Below are positions 11,341-23,190 of a stretch of DNA of 64,000 nt, piece after piece. The DNA lies in contig OZ020269.1 of the NCBI GenBank assembly GCA_963971225.1, forward strand, positions 31,227,783 to 31,291,782, written 5' to 3'. Source of the DNA: Melieria omissa. Taxonomy: Eukaryota; Arthropoda; Insecta; Diptera; Ulidiidae. The notes beneath the pieces are model-generated. The model was not told where the DNA came from, did not search any database, and saw only the letters and a program-made list of their open reading frames with translations. Made by a program: the position numbers and the translations under genes. Position 1 is the first letter of the stretch, and each line of letters opens with the position of its first letter.

Positions 11341-12450
11341 GCACTAAAAAAGGGCACTAAATACTTTTTCACTTGACATAAAAGCAGAGAACTGTTGTCC
11401 TTGGCGGAAGCGGCGCCCACTTGTCTGCGTTCATGCGGTTTTCGCGTTGCTCAGAACACCGACATTGTTTTTCCAGAGATGCTCATTGTATGATGCGCTC
11501 ACTTTACGGTTTTTTTTATTCTATTGTATCTTTTTTAACAAAATTTTTTTTCAACTAATACGCCTTCAAATCACCACAAAAAGTCACAATAATAAAAGCG
11601 ATACGTGTAGCAGGTGCAGCTGCACTTGATGTGACAAAAGTCGACACCAATTTTTGTGTGTGTGTTAGTTGTGTTATCCTTGCAACTGCCGAGCACTGGA
11701 CTGTGGCTACTGGCGAAATCACATTTTCCGTTAAAATGTACCAAACGCTTTCAGCGAATAATTCGAACTGATTCGTTGAGTTTCTGGCTCAAAAGACTTT
11801 TAACCACACACATAAAGTCTGCGCGCTGCAGCGGTTTCAATTCTTCAGCGTCATTAAAGCACCAACATCGTCGCTGCCGTCGTCGTCGTCGTGGCTGGTT
11901 GCGAGGTCTCAACAGTTGGATAGCGAACGGCCGCAGTGAACTAAAATTATGGCCAGAAAATGCAGTGAGCCAAAGAGACGCGCTCGAAATGGTCAAAGAA
12001 ACCAATAGCAACAACGACAACAACACAGACAGCCGCACTATTGAAGAGAAAAGCCCAAAACAGAAGCGTGACAAACACACAAGTGGCTGCACGGCCAGCG
12101 GCGAAAGGGGCACAAAGCTGTAAAAGAAACCGCAAAACCGCACAGCTCGAACGTCACAAGTGCGTCCCAGCTGCCAAACGAAGAGCGCGGCAACGTCTCA
12201 AGGCACATGCGGCGAAAGAGCAGCAGAGAGAGGCTGCGATCATGTCCATTGCGGGCTTGAAACGCACTCTTTGTGCGGCTTGTTGGATCGAGTGGGTCGT
12301 CAGCCGTCGCCAACCGGCGTTTGTGTGTTTTGAGTGAAATTCTTCGCAACGAGTTTGAGCCATTGAGTTGGCAACACTTGGGTCTTCGAGTATGTTGTAA
12401 CGTCTGAAGTTGTGTGTGTGTTGTGCGATTAGGTTGGATTAATGTTTTAG
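11341..12450. other. GC-richer non-coding island
   Basis: About 1.1 kb of higher-complexity sequence with CGT-triplet runs near 11868-11892. Overlapping frames are open on both strands, which is typical of composition rather than coding. Possible host UTR or enhancer (inference). Confidence 0.4.
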
Positions 12451-12669
12451 GTTTTAAGGATGGACAGATTTTTTGGGGTAATCAATATACGTGATGGTCT
12501 GATGATCATTTTATGAGATGAAGACATTCTCCTGGCAAAGGAAATTAGTCATTGGAAGTGTTTTGAGTCACATTTTCGTTATTGAGCTGGCATCTCTTTG
12601 TCAAACGTTGTAATGATCAACATTTACTGTATGGACACGTTGAATGTTTGATATTGTTTTGTAGTTCTT

Positions 12670-12887
12670 TATGGCTGTTGGTGGCTCTTTAAGGGGACCT
12701 CTTCTATGGACTTTAGGTCGATTACTAAAACGAATTGCGAAGCAAAAAAGTGGCGACTTACTTAGATTTGCCAAGAAGCTCTTAAAAACATATAGGTTTG
12801 GAACTTCAGAATCTTGGTACTACTATGGACCATTATTTGGTCTATGTGAGACCCCCCCTGGGGCAAGCCAACCTAACCCAACCTAGC
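12670..12887 (+). mobile_element. Non-LTR retrotransposon 3' end with CCTAA tail
   Basis: On the plus strand a short frame contains DLLRFAKKLLKTYRF, similar in style to the last residues of the non-LTR C-terminus elsewhere in the window (DLLSFIKRSNWF near 58.8 kb). The sequence ends CCAACCTAACCCAACCTAG at about 12870-12887, the tail type seen on other copies. Everything upstream of the C-terminus is missing. Confidence 0.5.
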
Positions 12888-13720
12888 TTGATCGCTTCAA
12901 GAGACAAAATAACATACAATATAGTCAACAAGTCAGCCAGTGGTTTAAATTCAGATTGAACTCAGCGATGCAGTCGTTTTAATAGTCGCCAGTATTGTGG
13001 GTTCACCGATATACTTACGATATGTTCAAGAAGAAGACATTATCCTGGCATTATAATTTGTCAATAAAGGCGCTTGAGGATGGGTTTCATTGGCATAAAT
13101 TGTAAATTAACTGTTCAAACTTTTATCTGAGTTTTTTTTTGATAACGAGAAGGAAAGCATCGAGAGCCTAGATATTAGATATTAGTTCAGGAGTTGAGTC
13201 TTATTTTTAGTAATTTGTCATAAATTTTTTTAAGTCAATCAGTCTCCAATTATTGCTCCATCATTTCTGGAGCCTAAGAAACGTACAGTACAGTCAGTAA
13301 CTCAACGAGTTCAATTGCGGTTTGTTCAGAAAATGTTGCCACGACTAATGTGGTCTGCAAAAAAGGTTTATTCGTCCACAGTCAGTGCGAGGTCACTAGG
13401 TGCGATATTCTTGTTGTTTGTCGAATGTTCGCTTCATAGGCAAAGGTAGGTAAAGTAACACTTTATCCTACCACCAAAATGTAGCAACGGATTCGGTCTG
13501 CATTACTTTCTGTTATTTGACAACGAGTTGAAAAGTTTGCTTTAAGTAAATTAATTAAAGTTAATTGTTCGAATGGGTTTGGTGTTTGATTCTTGTATGT
13601 GGGATTTTGTAGGTCTGAACTTGAACTTGGATTGATCAATCACCCCAATTTTAAGGATGTTGGAAATAGTTTGGAAATAGTTTGTAAAGATTGTAGAGTT
13701 TACAGGTCAAGTTTCAAACT
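12888..13720. other. Unassigned spacer
   Basis: No coding, RNA or clear repeat structure seen. Confidence 0.5.
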
Positions 13721-13721
13721 G

Positions 13722-14620
13722 ATCATGAATGAATGAATGATGAATGAATAAATGAATGAGGAATGAATAAATGAATGAGGAATGAATAAATGAATGATGA
13801 ATGTTGAATGATAAATGATAAATGTTGAACGATAAATTATGAATAATGAATGATAAATGATGAATAATAAATGATGAATGACGAATGATAAATGATAAAA
13901 GAGTAAAAAATTAGGAATAATGAATGATAAATTATAAAAGGTAGAAGCTGATGAATGATAAATGATAAATGATGAATGATAAATGATAAATATGATAAAA
14001 GTTAAAAAATTATGAGTGATGAACGATTACTAAATGAATGAATGATGAATGATACATGATAATAATGAATAATAAATAATGAATGATAAATGATACAAGG
14101 TAAAAACTGATAAATGATGAACGACGAATGATAAATAATGACCAATGAATGAATGATAAGTGATAAATGACAGATGATGAATAATGAATGATGGACGATG
14201 AATGATGAACAATGAATGATAAATGATAAATAATAAATAATAAATGATAAATAATGAATGAAAGATAAGTGATAAATGATAAATGATGAATAATGAATGA
14301 TGGATGATGGATGATGAACAATTAATGATAAATAATAAATAATAAATGATAAATTATGAATAATGAATGATGGATGATGAATGATGAACAATGAATGATA
14401 AATGATAAATGCTACATAATAAATAATAAATGATAAACTATGAATAATGAATGATAAATGATAAGAGGTAGAAACTGATAAATAATAAAAAGGTAAAAGG
14501 TAGAAACTAATAAATGATTAATGATGAACGATGAATGAATAAAGGAATAATGGATGATGAATGATAAATGATGAATGGTGAATTACGAACTATAAATGAT
14601 GATTGATGATAATTAAATGA
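13722..14620. repeat. Degenerate TGAATGATAAA-type tandem region, about 0.9 kb
   Basis: Built from ATGAATGA, ATAAATGA and TGATGAATAA units of 4, 7 and 11 bases in irregular order, with longer higher-order copies (for example about 14140-14230 against 14250-14400). The minus strand stays open as an I/H/S/F-rich frame, an artefact of the repeat. Confidence 0.9.
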
Positions 14621-16235
14621 GGTTAATCGATATTGAAAACGGATCCTTTGAGGACCTCTGAAGGTAAATTACACATAATCCAAGCATCAACAATTTTTTT
14701 AAGGACAATTTAAGATAATTTTTGCTACATTTTCGAGTTTTCTTCCTAATATTCAAAATGGACTAAATCATATATTTAGTTCATATTAGTCCAACATAAA
14801 ATCCATTCATATAATGGATCTTATTTTCGCTTCTTGTTCTTTTGGTACTTGGAAGTTTTATAAGTCAACAACTTGAGTCCACCAAAGTTTTACATACATT
14901 TTCTATAACCGCAAATTTCAGGTTGTCGGGAAAATGATAAAAAAGGACTGAAGCTATTTTAACTAATTGCTAGTTAAATTAAGAAAGCAAAGACAAGATT
15001 ATATTGACTGAAAAATGTGCTAATGCGACGCTTTTGCTCCCCTCCTGCTGCTAACTATGTCCTTGTGGAAGCCTATGTGGCAACTGTTTTGTAGTTCACC
15101 TGTTCACCTCAAGATTTGTCAATTTTAACAGAAATCCAGCGCAGCGTGTCGGCTGGCCGCAGGTCAAAGCAATTGACATCTTCAGTGGATTTGCAGTGTC
15201 GACACGCAATTTTCTTGCATTACAACGTGAAGCTGCGCAATTCATTGAAGGGACAAAAAAAAAAGAGGAACATTTTGCACTGCTTTTGGCACTAATGGAG
15301 AGCTGAATGGAACAAAAAACAGCAACGGCACAGAGCGTAAAACAGCGCCGCGTAGACGTTAAATGTCAACGTCATTTAGTCAGTTTGACGCAGCAACGCG
15401 GCGTTAAACATTTCGACAATTTTATGCTGTTTGTAAACGTGTTTCTACTTATTTACCACGCTTACAGTTGCTTATTGGGGTTAGCGTGCCCAATTGTTCG
15501 GCTGCCCAGTTTTTGCGGTACTTGCTACTTTTTTTTTCAGTATAAACATTTTCGGTGTAACTATCGACGTTGTATTGCTTTAATAAACATTTACGCGTCG
15601 AATAATTATAAATTAAGTAATAAAATAAATATTTCTGCACTATCAATAAACGCTCAAAAGAGAGAAGTGTGAAATTTCTACGCAAATATTTATGGTTGGC
15701 TTCATGGCTCAAATGGCTTCATACGTCTTGGTTAAAAATCTGCTACGCTCATTTAGTTGTACATTAATTGGGTTATACAAATATTAATTTATAACTGGCG
15801 GTTGGGTAGAGGCCTCGATTGAGTGACTGGTTTTTAGCACAATTTCTTAGAGAAAGACGCGTGTCGATGAGTTGACCAACCTATGGAATTGAAAGTGGGT
15901 TTAAAAATGTGCTGCGTTATTTTTTTATAAATTATTGTTTAAACAGTCCACTAGCGGTACGAGTAATTAATACTAACTAATTAATTGAATTTGAAGTTAA
16001 ACTGACTTTGCTAATTTAGTTATAAATTATTGTTTAGATAGCTCACAATTGGTAAGGTAAAAGTTCCAGCTAATTGAGCGCTTTCAGCATTAATTGTTAG
16101 AGAAACATGGGTGTCGATCAGTTGGGCAAACTATGGAATGTTTTAAACGAAAGTAGGCTGTGTTATCTCCTGGTCCTGTTTGGTAAGTTTTATTGCCTTT
16201 AGACTTTCTTTTTTCAAGGCGAAGATTGGTTAAAG
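14621..16235. other. Spacer with a short GC-richer stretch
   Basis: 15030-15680 is somewhat less AT-rich but shows no domain or splice structure I can support. Two similar segments near 15835-15880 and 16080-16140 (GAAAGACGCGTGTCGATGAG against GAAACATGGGTGTCGATCAG) suggest an old local duplication. Confidence 0.4.
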
Positions 16236-16270
16236 ATTTTATTTTATTTTATTTTATTTTATTTTATTTT
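16236..16270. repeat. Short (TTTTA)n run
   Basis: Seven TTTTA units, separated from the main array by about 70 bases of unique sequence. Confidence 0.9.
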
Positions 16271-16340
16271 TCCACGATTTATTGAACTCCTTAAGGGTTA
16301 AATATTACATATCGGTTGTATAACAACAAGATACATAAAA

Positions 16341-16563
16341 CTATTTTATTTTATTTTATTTTATTTTATTTTATTTTATTTTATTTTATTTTATTTTATT
16401 TTATTTTATTTTATTTTATTTTATTTTATTTTATTTTATTTTATTTTATTTTATTTTATTTTATTTTAATTTATTTTATTTTATTTTATTTTATTTTATT
16501 TTATTTTATTTTATTTTATTTTATTTTATTTTATTTTATTTTATTTTATTTTATTTTGTTTTA
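16341..16563. repeat. (TTTTA)n array, left of mariner
   Basis: About 44 TTTTA units. The array continues on the far side of the mariner (17299 to about 17335), so the transposon landed inside it. Confidence 0.95.
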
Positions 16564-17298
16564 TCAGGTGTACAACTTTGCTTCCGCCGTTTTCCGATAG
16601 GTGGCTGTACCGGCTGAGGCTGGTTGAAATACATAGATGGTAATGCCTTTAAAGTGAGTGTGGACAGTGCCTAACGAATTGTAATCGCCGTTTCAGTGAC
16701 AGTTGTTCTTGTTTTCGTATTATTCACGCTCGAAAATGTCCGTTTATGTGCCCAATTCTCGCCATTTGCGGGAAGTTTTACTTTTCTGTTACAATTCGAA
16801 AAAAATGCAGCTGAAGCGCATCGAATGCTCTCAGAAACTTACGGTGATGCTGCTCTGAGTGAAAGAACGTGTCGGGAGTGGTTTCAACGTTTTAAAAATG
16901 GTGATTTCGATGTCGAAGACAAACATGGTGGTGGCCACTTTTGCGGCCTCACGTCGCAAAAGTGGTCAAAAAGTACCTGGAAACGCTGAAATGGGAAGTC
17001 TTGCCCCACCCGCCGTATTCCCCAGATGTCGCCCCTTCTGACTTCCACCTATTCCGTTCGATGGCACACGGCCTGGCAGATCAACATTTTCAATCCTTCG
17101 AAGAATTGGAAAAATGGATTGCTTCATGGATAGCGTCAAAAGAGGACTCCTTTTTTCGAGCCGGGATCCGAAAATTGCCGGAAAGATGGGAGAAAGTTGT
17201 CGCTAGCGACGGACAATACTTTGAATCTGTAAGCACTTTTTCGCAATAAAGCTTTTAATTTTGGAAAAAAAACGGCGGAAGCAAAGTTGTACACCTGA
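16564..17298 (+). mobile_element. mariner element, internally deleted, TA duplication
   Basis: Perfect 30-bp terminal inverted repeats at 16564-16593 and 17269-17298 begin TCAGGTGTACAACTTTGC. The element is flanked by TA on both sides (16562-16563 and 17299-17300), the Tc1/mariner signature. At 735 bp it is far shorter than a usual full-length mariner of about 1.3 kb; the missing part is the middle of the transposase. It sits inside a (TTTTA)n array. The identical end repeats suggest it could still have been moved by a trans-acting transposase. Confidence 0.95.
16736..17249 (+). pseudogene. mariner transposase relic (deleted and frameshifted)
   Basis: The likely start is ATG 16736. The N-terminal helix-turn-helix part includes AAEAHRMLSETYGDAALSER and CREWFQRFKNGDF. 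A run of seven A at 16799-16805 puts the first about 23 residues out of frame with the rest. After about 16935 the catalytic middle is missing, including the first two aspartates. The C-terminus resumes with RPHVAKVVKKYLETLKWE, PPYSPDVAPSDFHLF (third catalytic D) and WEKVVASDGQYFE, ending at TAA 17247-17249. The deletion junction carries a 10-bp inverted copy of nearby sequence. Known family: DD34D mariner; subfamily unresolved. Confidence 0.93.
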
Positions 17299-17335
17299 TA
17301 TTTTATTTTATTTTATTTTATTCTATTTTTTATTT
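17299..17335. repeat. (TTTTA)n array, right of mariner
   Basis: Continuation of the array split by the mariner insertion. It decays into T-rich sequence. Confidence 0.85.
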
Positions 17336-19077
17336 ATATATTAAAAAATTTATTTTGCAATAAAATTGTTGAATTCCATGTCCAATACAAAAAACAAAAG
17401 AATGAACACGAAATTCTCTTAACACATTGTGACAGCAATAATTGCAGTGACATCTGCAAATGTCACAATTTCGACACTCAAAACCGACTCAAAAGCGCCA
17501 TCGACAACCGTTTGCCATGTGACACCTCACCAAAGATGCCAACCGCTGACATTAAAGTGCGGCTACCACAACGGCCGCCACGAACGTGGATGCGACTGAT
17601 AAACGAGCATTTAAAGTCTGATCAATGAAAAACACATTGAATGAAAAAATACAAAAATTAAATTGAAAACAAAACGCAGACACTTCCACACGGACACTGG
17701 CCGCTGGCCACAGACTGCGCTCTGTCTCGCGGAATTGTTGTGCAATCGAAGTGATGTTGGCGCACATGGGCGGCGCAACGTCGCCCAAAACAGTGGGCCG
17801 CATGTGCTGCTGTGTCGACAACATTTTATTGAGACAGCAATTGGTTGTTTGTGGGGCAGCGCGCGACACAAGGACGTTGCTGCTGCTCGCGTCTGTCTGG
17901 CAATCGGGCGGACAACATTTGCATTTGAAAATCCATATTGCATGCAATTTCGGCAAATGTCGCGCACACAACGTCTATGAATTACTGCACAGTTGTTGTT
18001 GTAGTTGTTGGTGCTGACCACTCTTGTGTAATTAGTCAATTAGCCAACACATTGCTGCCATTTAACGCGGCCAGATAATTTTGCGAATGTGCCGCCGGAG
18101 TGAGGCAAGTAGCAGCAAACAAGAAGACGTCGATTTTTTGAGAGGAATAAAAACAAAGTTCAAGTGGGATTACTTTTGTCGGTTCGAACTGACTTATTTA
18201 TGCCCTGCAACTGGATAAACCAGAAGTTATTGCCTGGATTATGTGTGTTTGTTTCTTACATAAAAGTCATAAGTCAAGTTTTAACAAAGAAAACTTCATA
18301 AAAGAAAAGATGAACGGATGAACAGCTGGGTGGAGATACGAACATACAGTAGAACAAACTCATAAACTCTCGAAAATTGCCTTATTGATTCCCCTGTGTG
18401 AATATAGTCATATATCCATATATCCATTCGTACCGGCCCTACCTCCTTCTAGCCGTTGCAAGCTCCTGACCACAGTGTACCAACCCTACCAGCTCAGTGC
18501 AGAGTACAATCAGAATGCGCTGAACGATGGCATCGTCCGTGTTCGCTGACGGTTGTAAGAAATTAGTAAACATTTGCAGAAGCCGCACAAGACACGTTTT
18601 TAGAATTTATAAAACATCGATCGTGTGTCGTTGTCGTCGCGATTGCGCCGTCTGTCGAACGCAATTAGCGCCAACGACTTTATGAGCGAACGAGCTGCGG
18701 TTGCTTCGCATTTTGTTGCCACCGCTGCCAGACACTAATGGCCGATTAGCCAAACGGCGGCGATGACAGCAAAGATCAACAAATGATGACACCGATAGAA
18801 ATGTCCAGCGGGCAGTCTCGTCGCATTTTGGCGAAACATTTTCGAACTATTGCGAATTGCCTGGTCGTTGGAATGTTACGAAATGCGGCTGGCAAATATG
18901 AAAGTCTGACACAATTTATTCAATCTTGAAAAAATTTATATGATTTCAATTAAATAATTGTTTTTGATTATGAAATTTGCAATACATAACATAGAAAAGA
19001 TTTAATGGGTTAGCTGGAGATTTTCTTAGTTTATGTTGAAGTTGAAGTATTCGAAGATGAAGAGAATCGAATGTTGC
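17336..19077. other. Spacer with GC-richer islands (17.4-18.1 and 18.4-18.9 kb)
   Basis: Frames are open on both strands between 17.55 and 18.04 kb, but the open frames overlap each other and show no family resemblance. Possible host regulatory DNA (inference). Confidence 0.4.
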
Positions 19078-19474
19078 TTAACCCTCATCCGACGTTCAAA
19101 AAATTCACACATAAGATGCTCGGGTGATATTTCACCCATGTGGTACTTTGCATCGTTTTAATGAATTTTTTGACCAATTATAATAAAAAATAATTTGTTA
19201 TCTTAAATCTTTATTATCTTTGTATCTTACAGATAAATAAGTTAACAAATTTTTTTTATAATTTTCTTCAATTAGGGCAACTAGGTTAGGTTAAGGCGCG
19301 AAATCCTGAGAGAAAAACTAAAAACGCAGTTTTACTACATTTGTCCCCTAGTTTCCCGAGTATATAGATCGTTTTCGTGTGTTTTGATTGATTTGACTTG
19401 ACTTGATTTGACACATCAGTTGAAGATAAGTTGGCAAGAAAAAGTTGGTACACAGTGAAAGAGGCGAGGGTTAA
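19078..19474. mobile_element. Candidate piggyBac-like MITE
   Basis: Left end TTAACCCTCATCC at 19078 matches 13 bases of the right terminus of the coding piggyBac at 50.55 kb. The right end reads GAGGGTTAA at 19466-19474. TTAA is present on both sides. A palindrome GGGTGA-TATT-TCACCC lies at 19122-19137, just inside the left end. Terminal similarity is short, and a TTAGGTTAGG tail-like stretch at 19271-19285 may be a separate insertion. Confidence 0.45.
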
Positions 19475-19534
19475 ACCATCTTGGAAAAATATAGTCAAAT
19501 GACTAAGGTGATTCATAAAAAAATAAGGTTACTA

Positions 19535-19660
19535 CCAGATTGCTCATTGGAATCATCAAAGGACACTGTGCCATAGGAGCCATGGTTGTTAAATGGCACC
19601 TTTTGTCCAATGAAGTCTTGCTCTGTCATTGCCCAGCTCTACAGTTGATTAGGTTAGGTC
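19535..19660 (+). mobile_element. Non-LTR retrotransposon C-terminal fragment
   Basis: The plus-strand translation includes RLLIGIIKGHCAIGAMVVKW and then CHCPALQ. It closely resembles the minus-strand copy at 58.8-59.1 kb (RQLVGVITGHCAIGSMLVKW), but the stretch between VKW and CHCPAL is mostly deleted. A TTAGGTTAGG motif follows at 19641. A dead fragment. Confidence 0.65.
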
Positions 19661-19796
19661 GGTTTTCTAACTCTGTTTGAGACACACTTGGGACCATATG
19701 ACCCATTTAGTTGTGATTGCCAATATTTTTTTCAAATTTGGATGCTTGTCAAGAGTAAACTTTTGCGTTCCTTATAACTTTCGTCTTCTCTATAAA

Positions 19797-19892
19797 AGTA
19801 AACTAATTTTTGTCCAACTTAAACTAGGAATCGAACCTAGAGCCTCTGGTTTGAAAAGTCAGCGCGTTAACTGCTGAACAACAGACGCCGTG
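19797..19892 (-). repeat. tRNA-like segment (SINE-head candidate)
   Basis: The minus strand reads GTTCAGCAGTTAACGCGCTG (A-box-like) and, after CTTTTCAAACCAGAGGC, AGGTTCGATTCCTAG (B-box/T-arm-like). A T-stem can be drawn; the anticodon stem has two mismatches and no sound acceptor stem is visible. More like a tRNA-derived repeat than a working gene. Confidence 0.4.
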
Positions 19893-20950
19893 AGTTCTAC
19901 AGTAAAGTCGATGATACTTTTTTAACCATTACGAGGCTGAGTTTTATTTTTAAAAACAAAATATTCTTGGTAGAAATGATCCCATGCTATGAAATTTGGG
20001 GAAAGAAAAATAATGTTGCATAGTCAAAAATTCTGAAATCATTCTTTTAATTCAAATAAATATTTTGCGTGGGTAATAAGATTTGGAATACTGTTTTGAT
20101 CCCCAGTGATTCCGAAAGAGTTAAGGTATTGGTTCCAGTCTAGTGGCAGCAGCATTATTATCGTTACAGCTAAACAAACAAAAGTTGAAGTCGAATTTAG
20201 ATTTGGTGATTGAAATTCTGGTACGAGACAGTTGAAACCATGAAACATTTGCTTGAGAAGTGCGCACAGCATATTTGAAGTCGCCACATCTCTTTGTTAG
20301 AGTTCCTGAGCTAGTTTCCTTTTGAACAATTTTAGCTTAAAACAGGTTTAATAAATTTTCTATCAATATTTTTTAGTTACAAAAAAATTGTGTAACATTT
20401 ATGGAAAAATACGAAGTTATCACTTTTTGATTTTATTTAACCATTATTAAAGAATATTTCAATAGACTTCAATTAGAACACAAACTTTCCCTGATATCGA
20501 TGCAAATTATTGGAAATTATTTTGTGGATAACAGTAAAATGTTTGTAATTTGCTTTGAATTCACTTCTAAAAATATTAATTTGTTGGTGCCTACTTAAAT
20601 TAAACCCATCAATCGTTACTTTTGCTATAAGATGACAAATAGGTGAACTTCCTCTCAGGCCACTTTGGCTTCGAAAGGGTTATTAAGGTGAAAGAATGTG
20701 GAACAGATACGAAGAAGACAGACTTTAAATTGTCTAATTCTTTGGATCCTCAGACTCACTTACGTCATTTGTTGGATTTCTTAAAATCCATATTTGCACT
20801 AATTTTTTTTAAATGTCTCAGTCTCTGAAATCGCCTCGAAATAACAAAAACCCCTAAGTTCCTTTCTCTTTCCTAAAATTTTCCTCATCGCCGAAACGTC
20901 TTTCTTCCGCAGACGCAATCATTTTCAATTAAAATCTCTCAACACAAAAC
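19893..20950. other. Unassigned spacer
   Basis: AT-rich. Nothing recognised beyond scattered short frames. Confidence 0.5.
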
Positions 20951-21139
20951 TATTTGAAATGTCTACGCACATTTGAGAAAAAAAAACGTCGCGTAATGAA
21001 TGAAATAATGCGCGCTTAATTAAGGCAGATTGGTGTGATTGCGTGGAAAAAATGCTCGCACAAAAAATGTTTACTTCAGCGTAATTTTGATGTGTAACAA
21101 ACACACCGAGCGACGCGGCATTCAAGAAATCACTTGTCA

Positions 21140-21907
21140 GCGGCGCAGTCGTTGTCGGGTCGGGCGGGGACGCAACTGTGGTCAGTGGCAATTCACATTC
21201 ATTGTCAGGAAAATTGCAGTTAGATTGCTGTCGGTCTGGTTTTTATTGCGACCAGAACGCCACACCAAAGTGTGAAAAATCAAGTGATAAAAACACGAAC
21301 GAAATAGAATGACAACAAAAAAGCGGGGAACCGGCGAACCCAGTTAAACCAGAAACCGAGCTGCGCAATGCCGTCAGCGGCCGAATGGACGCGGTGCGCA
21401 TGCGCAGCGCTGCGCCAACTTGCGGTGCGATACAAACCTACTAAAGTTACCGCAAGGTGTACGCAGTGAGCGGCGCACTGTCGCTGTGACAGCCAGGTGA
21501 ATGGAAACGGCAGAAAATGCACAGCGGACGGACGAATGGACGGACTGGGCGCAGACGCACAAAAAGACGCGCAGCAGCGTGGTAGATGAAGACAACAAAA
21601 AAAAGAAAAAAACAACAGCCGAATAACCGAATAACAGTTAAATAAGCAAAAGTTTCAAGTGCGTACGGGGCGGGATGATGAAACAAAAGCGAAGTAAAGA
21701 ACAGAAAACGAGCGGAAAAAGCGCACCGTTTGGGTGAAAATTAAAAGCGGCAACGACACAGAAGATGCCGAAATAATGATGCTGAATGACGACCGAAAAC
21801 AACAACTGCAGCATCATTCACGCGAACAACAACAAAAGAAAAAACAACAAAATATAAAATAGAAGAAGACACAAGTACGAGTGTGTAAAGACGACAGCTA
21901 CATCGGT
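21140..21907 (+). promoter_or_regulatory. Candidate non-coding first exon with splice donor
   Basis: A GC-richer, purine-rich block of CAACAA, AAAGCG and GAAAAC sequence typical of fly 5' leaders. It ends in ATCG followed by GTGCGTAA (about 21903-21911), an acceptable splice donor, after which composition switches at once to AT-rich intron-like DNA. TCAGT/TCAGG initiator-like motifs occur at 21180-21210. The block carries several upstream ATGs and stops and is not protein coding. This is inference from composition and one donor-like site. Confidence 0.25.
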
Positions 21908-21911
21908 GCGT

Positions 21912-22588
21912 AAATTAATTATTACTCAAATTTTTTAGGGTTTTCGAAGGCTGTCAGCAGTACGCAGCGTCCGGCAGATGCTTTCGAACTGTTTGTCTGT
22001 CGGTTAGTCTGTCTGTCCGTTGGGCATTGCCTGACCCAAATGAGCAGTTCTTAAGTGCATATTTTGTTGAATTTTTCCCCATGCCACAGACGCCCAGGCG
22101 GCCGGCCGTGTGGCGTTCTGAATGCATTTTGGATTACAACGCGATCCGGGCATAGCGCGCAGACAGAATCCGAATCGGTGATAATGATAACAGCACTAAT
22201 GACACCAGTCAATATGTAATTGCATGAAGCTCATGTTTAGTTGTCTCGAAGAAGAGGTGGAATAGTTTTCCGAATGCAACTATAATATATTTTACTTTTT
22301 TTGGTTGGGTGGTTAAGTAAGTGGAAACTGGTCAACATGGCAGGAGGCGTTAGGAAGCTTAAATAAAAATTCTGTTTAATCTATAGTTCTTATCTAAATT
22401 CTTCATTTTGTGTCCCAGACGTTTAGGAAACCAGTCCCAGTAAATATGTAAATAACTAGCAATGAAAAAAACTACAATGAGTCTCCTAAACCTTTATCGA
22501 CCACTTCAGACTTTGAAACACATATAATTACTATTATTATAAGTATTATTTATAAACTTATTTGCTTTTGATTTTGAGTATTTGTAAA
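21912..22588. other. Unassigned spacer
   Basis: Begins GC-moderate (GTCTGTCTGTCGGTTAG repeats near 21990-22020) and becomes AT-rich. No gene seen. Confidence 0.45.
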
Positions 22589-22589
22589 T

Positions 22590-22985
22590 GATTATGGGTT
22601 GGGCCCAAGCACTTGCGCACCGCAACCCAAAAGGTTTATTATGTCCCTAAAATGAGTGGTATTTTATATACTCAGGTATTGCATCAGGCCCTCTTCTCCG
22701 AGACTATGTTTGCCCAGAAACTTTGCACGTCTGTGTGTCAGGGCCGGACAATTGGTAAGAATTTGTTCCATTGTTTCATCAGTTTTATAGCAGAATCTGC
22801 ATGTCCTATTGTCGGCAAGGCATTGTAGAGATGGTTGTTATAGAAGAAGTAGCCTGTAACAGCACCACATAGAGTCTTAAGTTGGCATAGGTTGGTCCTG
22901 TCGAAGTGTAGGAACTTTTTGGTGTGGCATTCGTAGACTTTTCCTGTTGTTCCAATATTCTTGTTTGTGGTCAGTTCTGTTTCAG
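22590..22985 (-). mobile_element. Non-LTR retrotransposon 3' remnant, frameshifted
   Basis: The minus-strand reading from about 22960 gives KFLHFDRTNLCQLKTLCGAV and TGYFFYNNHL. After a frameshift near 22840 it continues DNRTCRFCYKTDETMEQILT, NCPALTHRRAKFLG and ends LMQYLSI at a stop (22664-22666). This is the CxxC...NCPAL C-terminal module of RNase H-bearing non-LTR elements, of a different lineage from the 48- and 59-kb copies. RT and RNase H are absent. Confidence 0.7.
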
Positions 22986-23109
22986 GTCAGTTTTACTGAA
23001 ACCAAACATCGGACCTGGCCCTATAAACGGTCTACCTGCACCACTATCCGAACCCGAACTACCCAATCTAGGTTTTAAGTTCCTTTTGGCGCTCTAAAAG
23101 GATTTTATG

Positions 23110-23190
23110 TGAAAAAGAGTAGGTATGGTTAGGTTAGGTAGAAAAAGGTGTGCGTAGTTTCACTCGGAGGCCAAAGTGGCCCATTGTAAA
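23110..23190 (-). mobile_element. Non-LTR 3' terminus (UTR plus TTAGG-type tail)
   Basis: GGTTAGGTTAGGTAG followed by CACTCGGAGGCCAAAGTGGC matches the 3' UTR of the 58.67-kb element (CACTCGGAGGCCAAAATGGC) almost exactly. Only the last 80 or so bases are recognisable. Confidence 0.6.

Noticed and set aside
14002..14391. Minus-strand frame rich in I, H, S, F
   Set aside because: It is a translation of TCATTTATCATTCAT-type tandem repeats.
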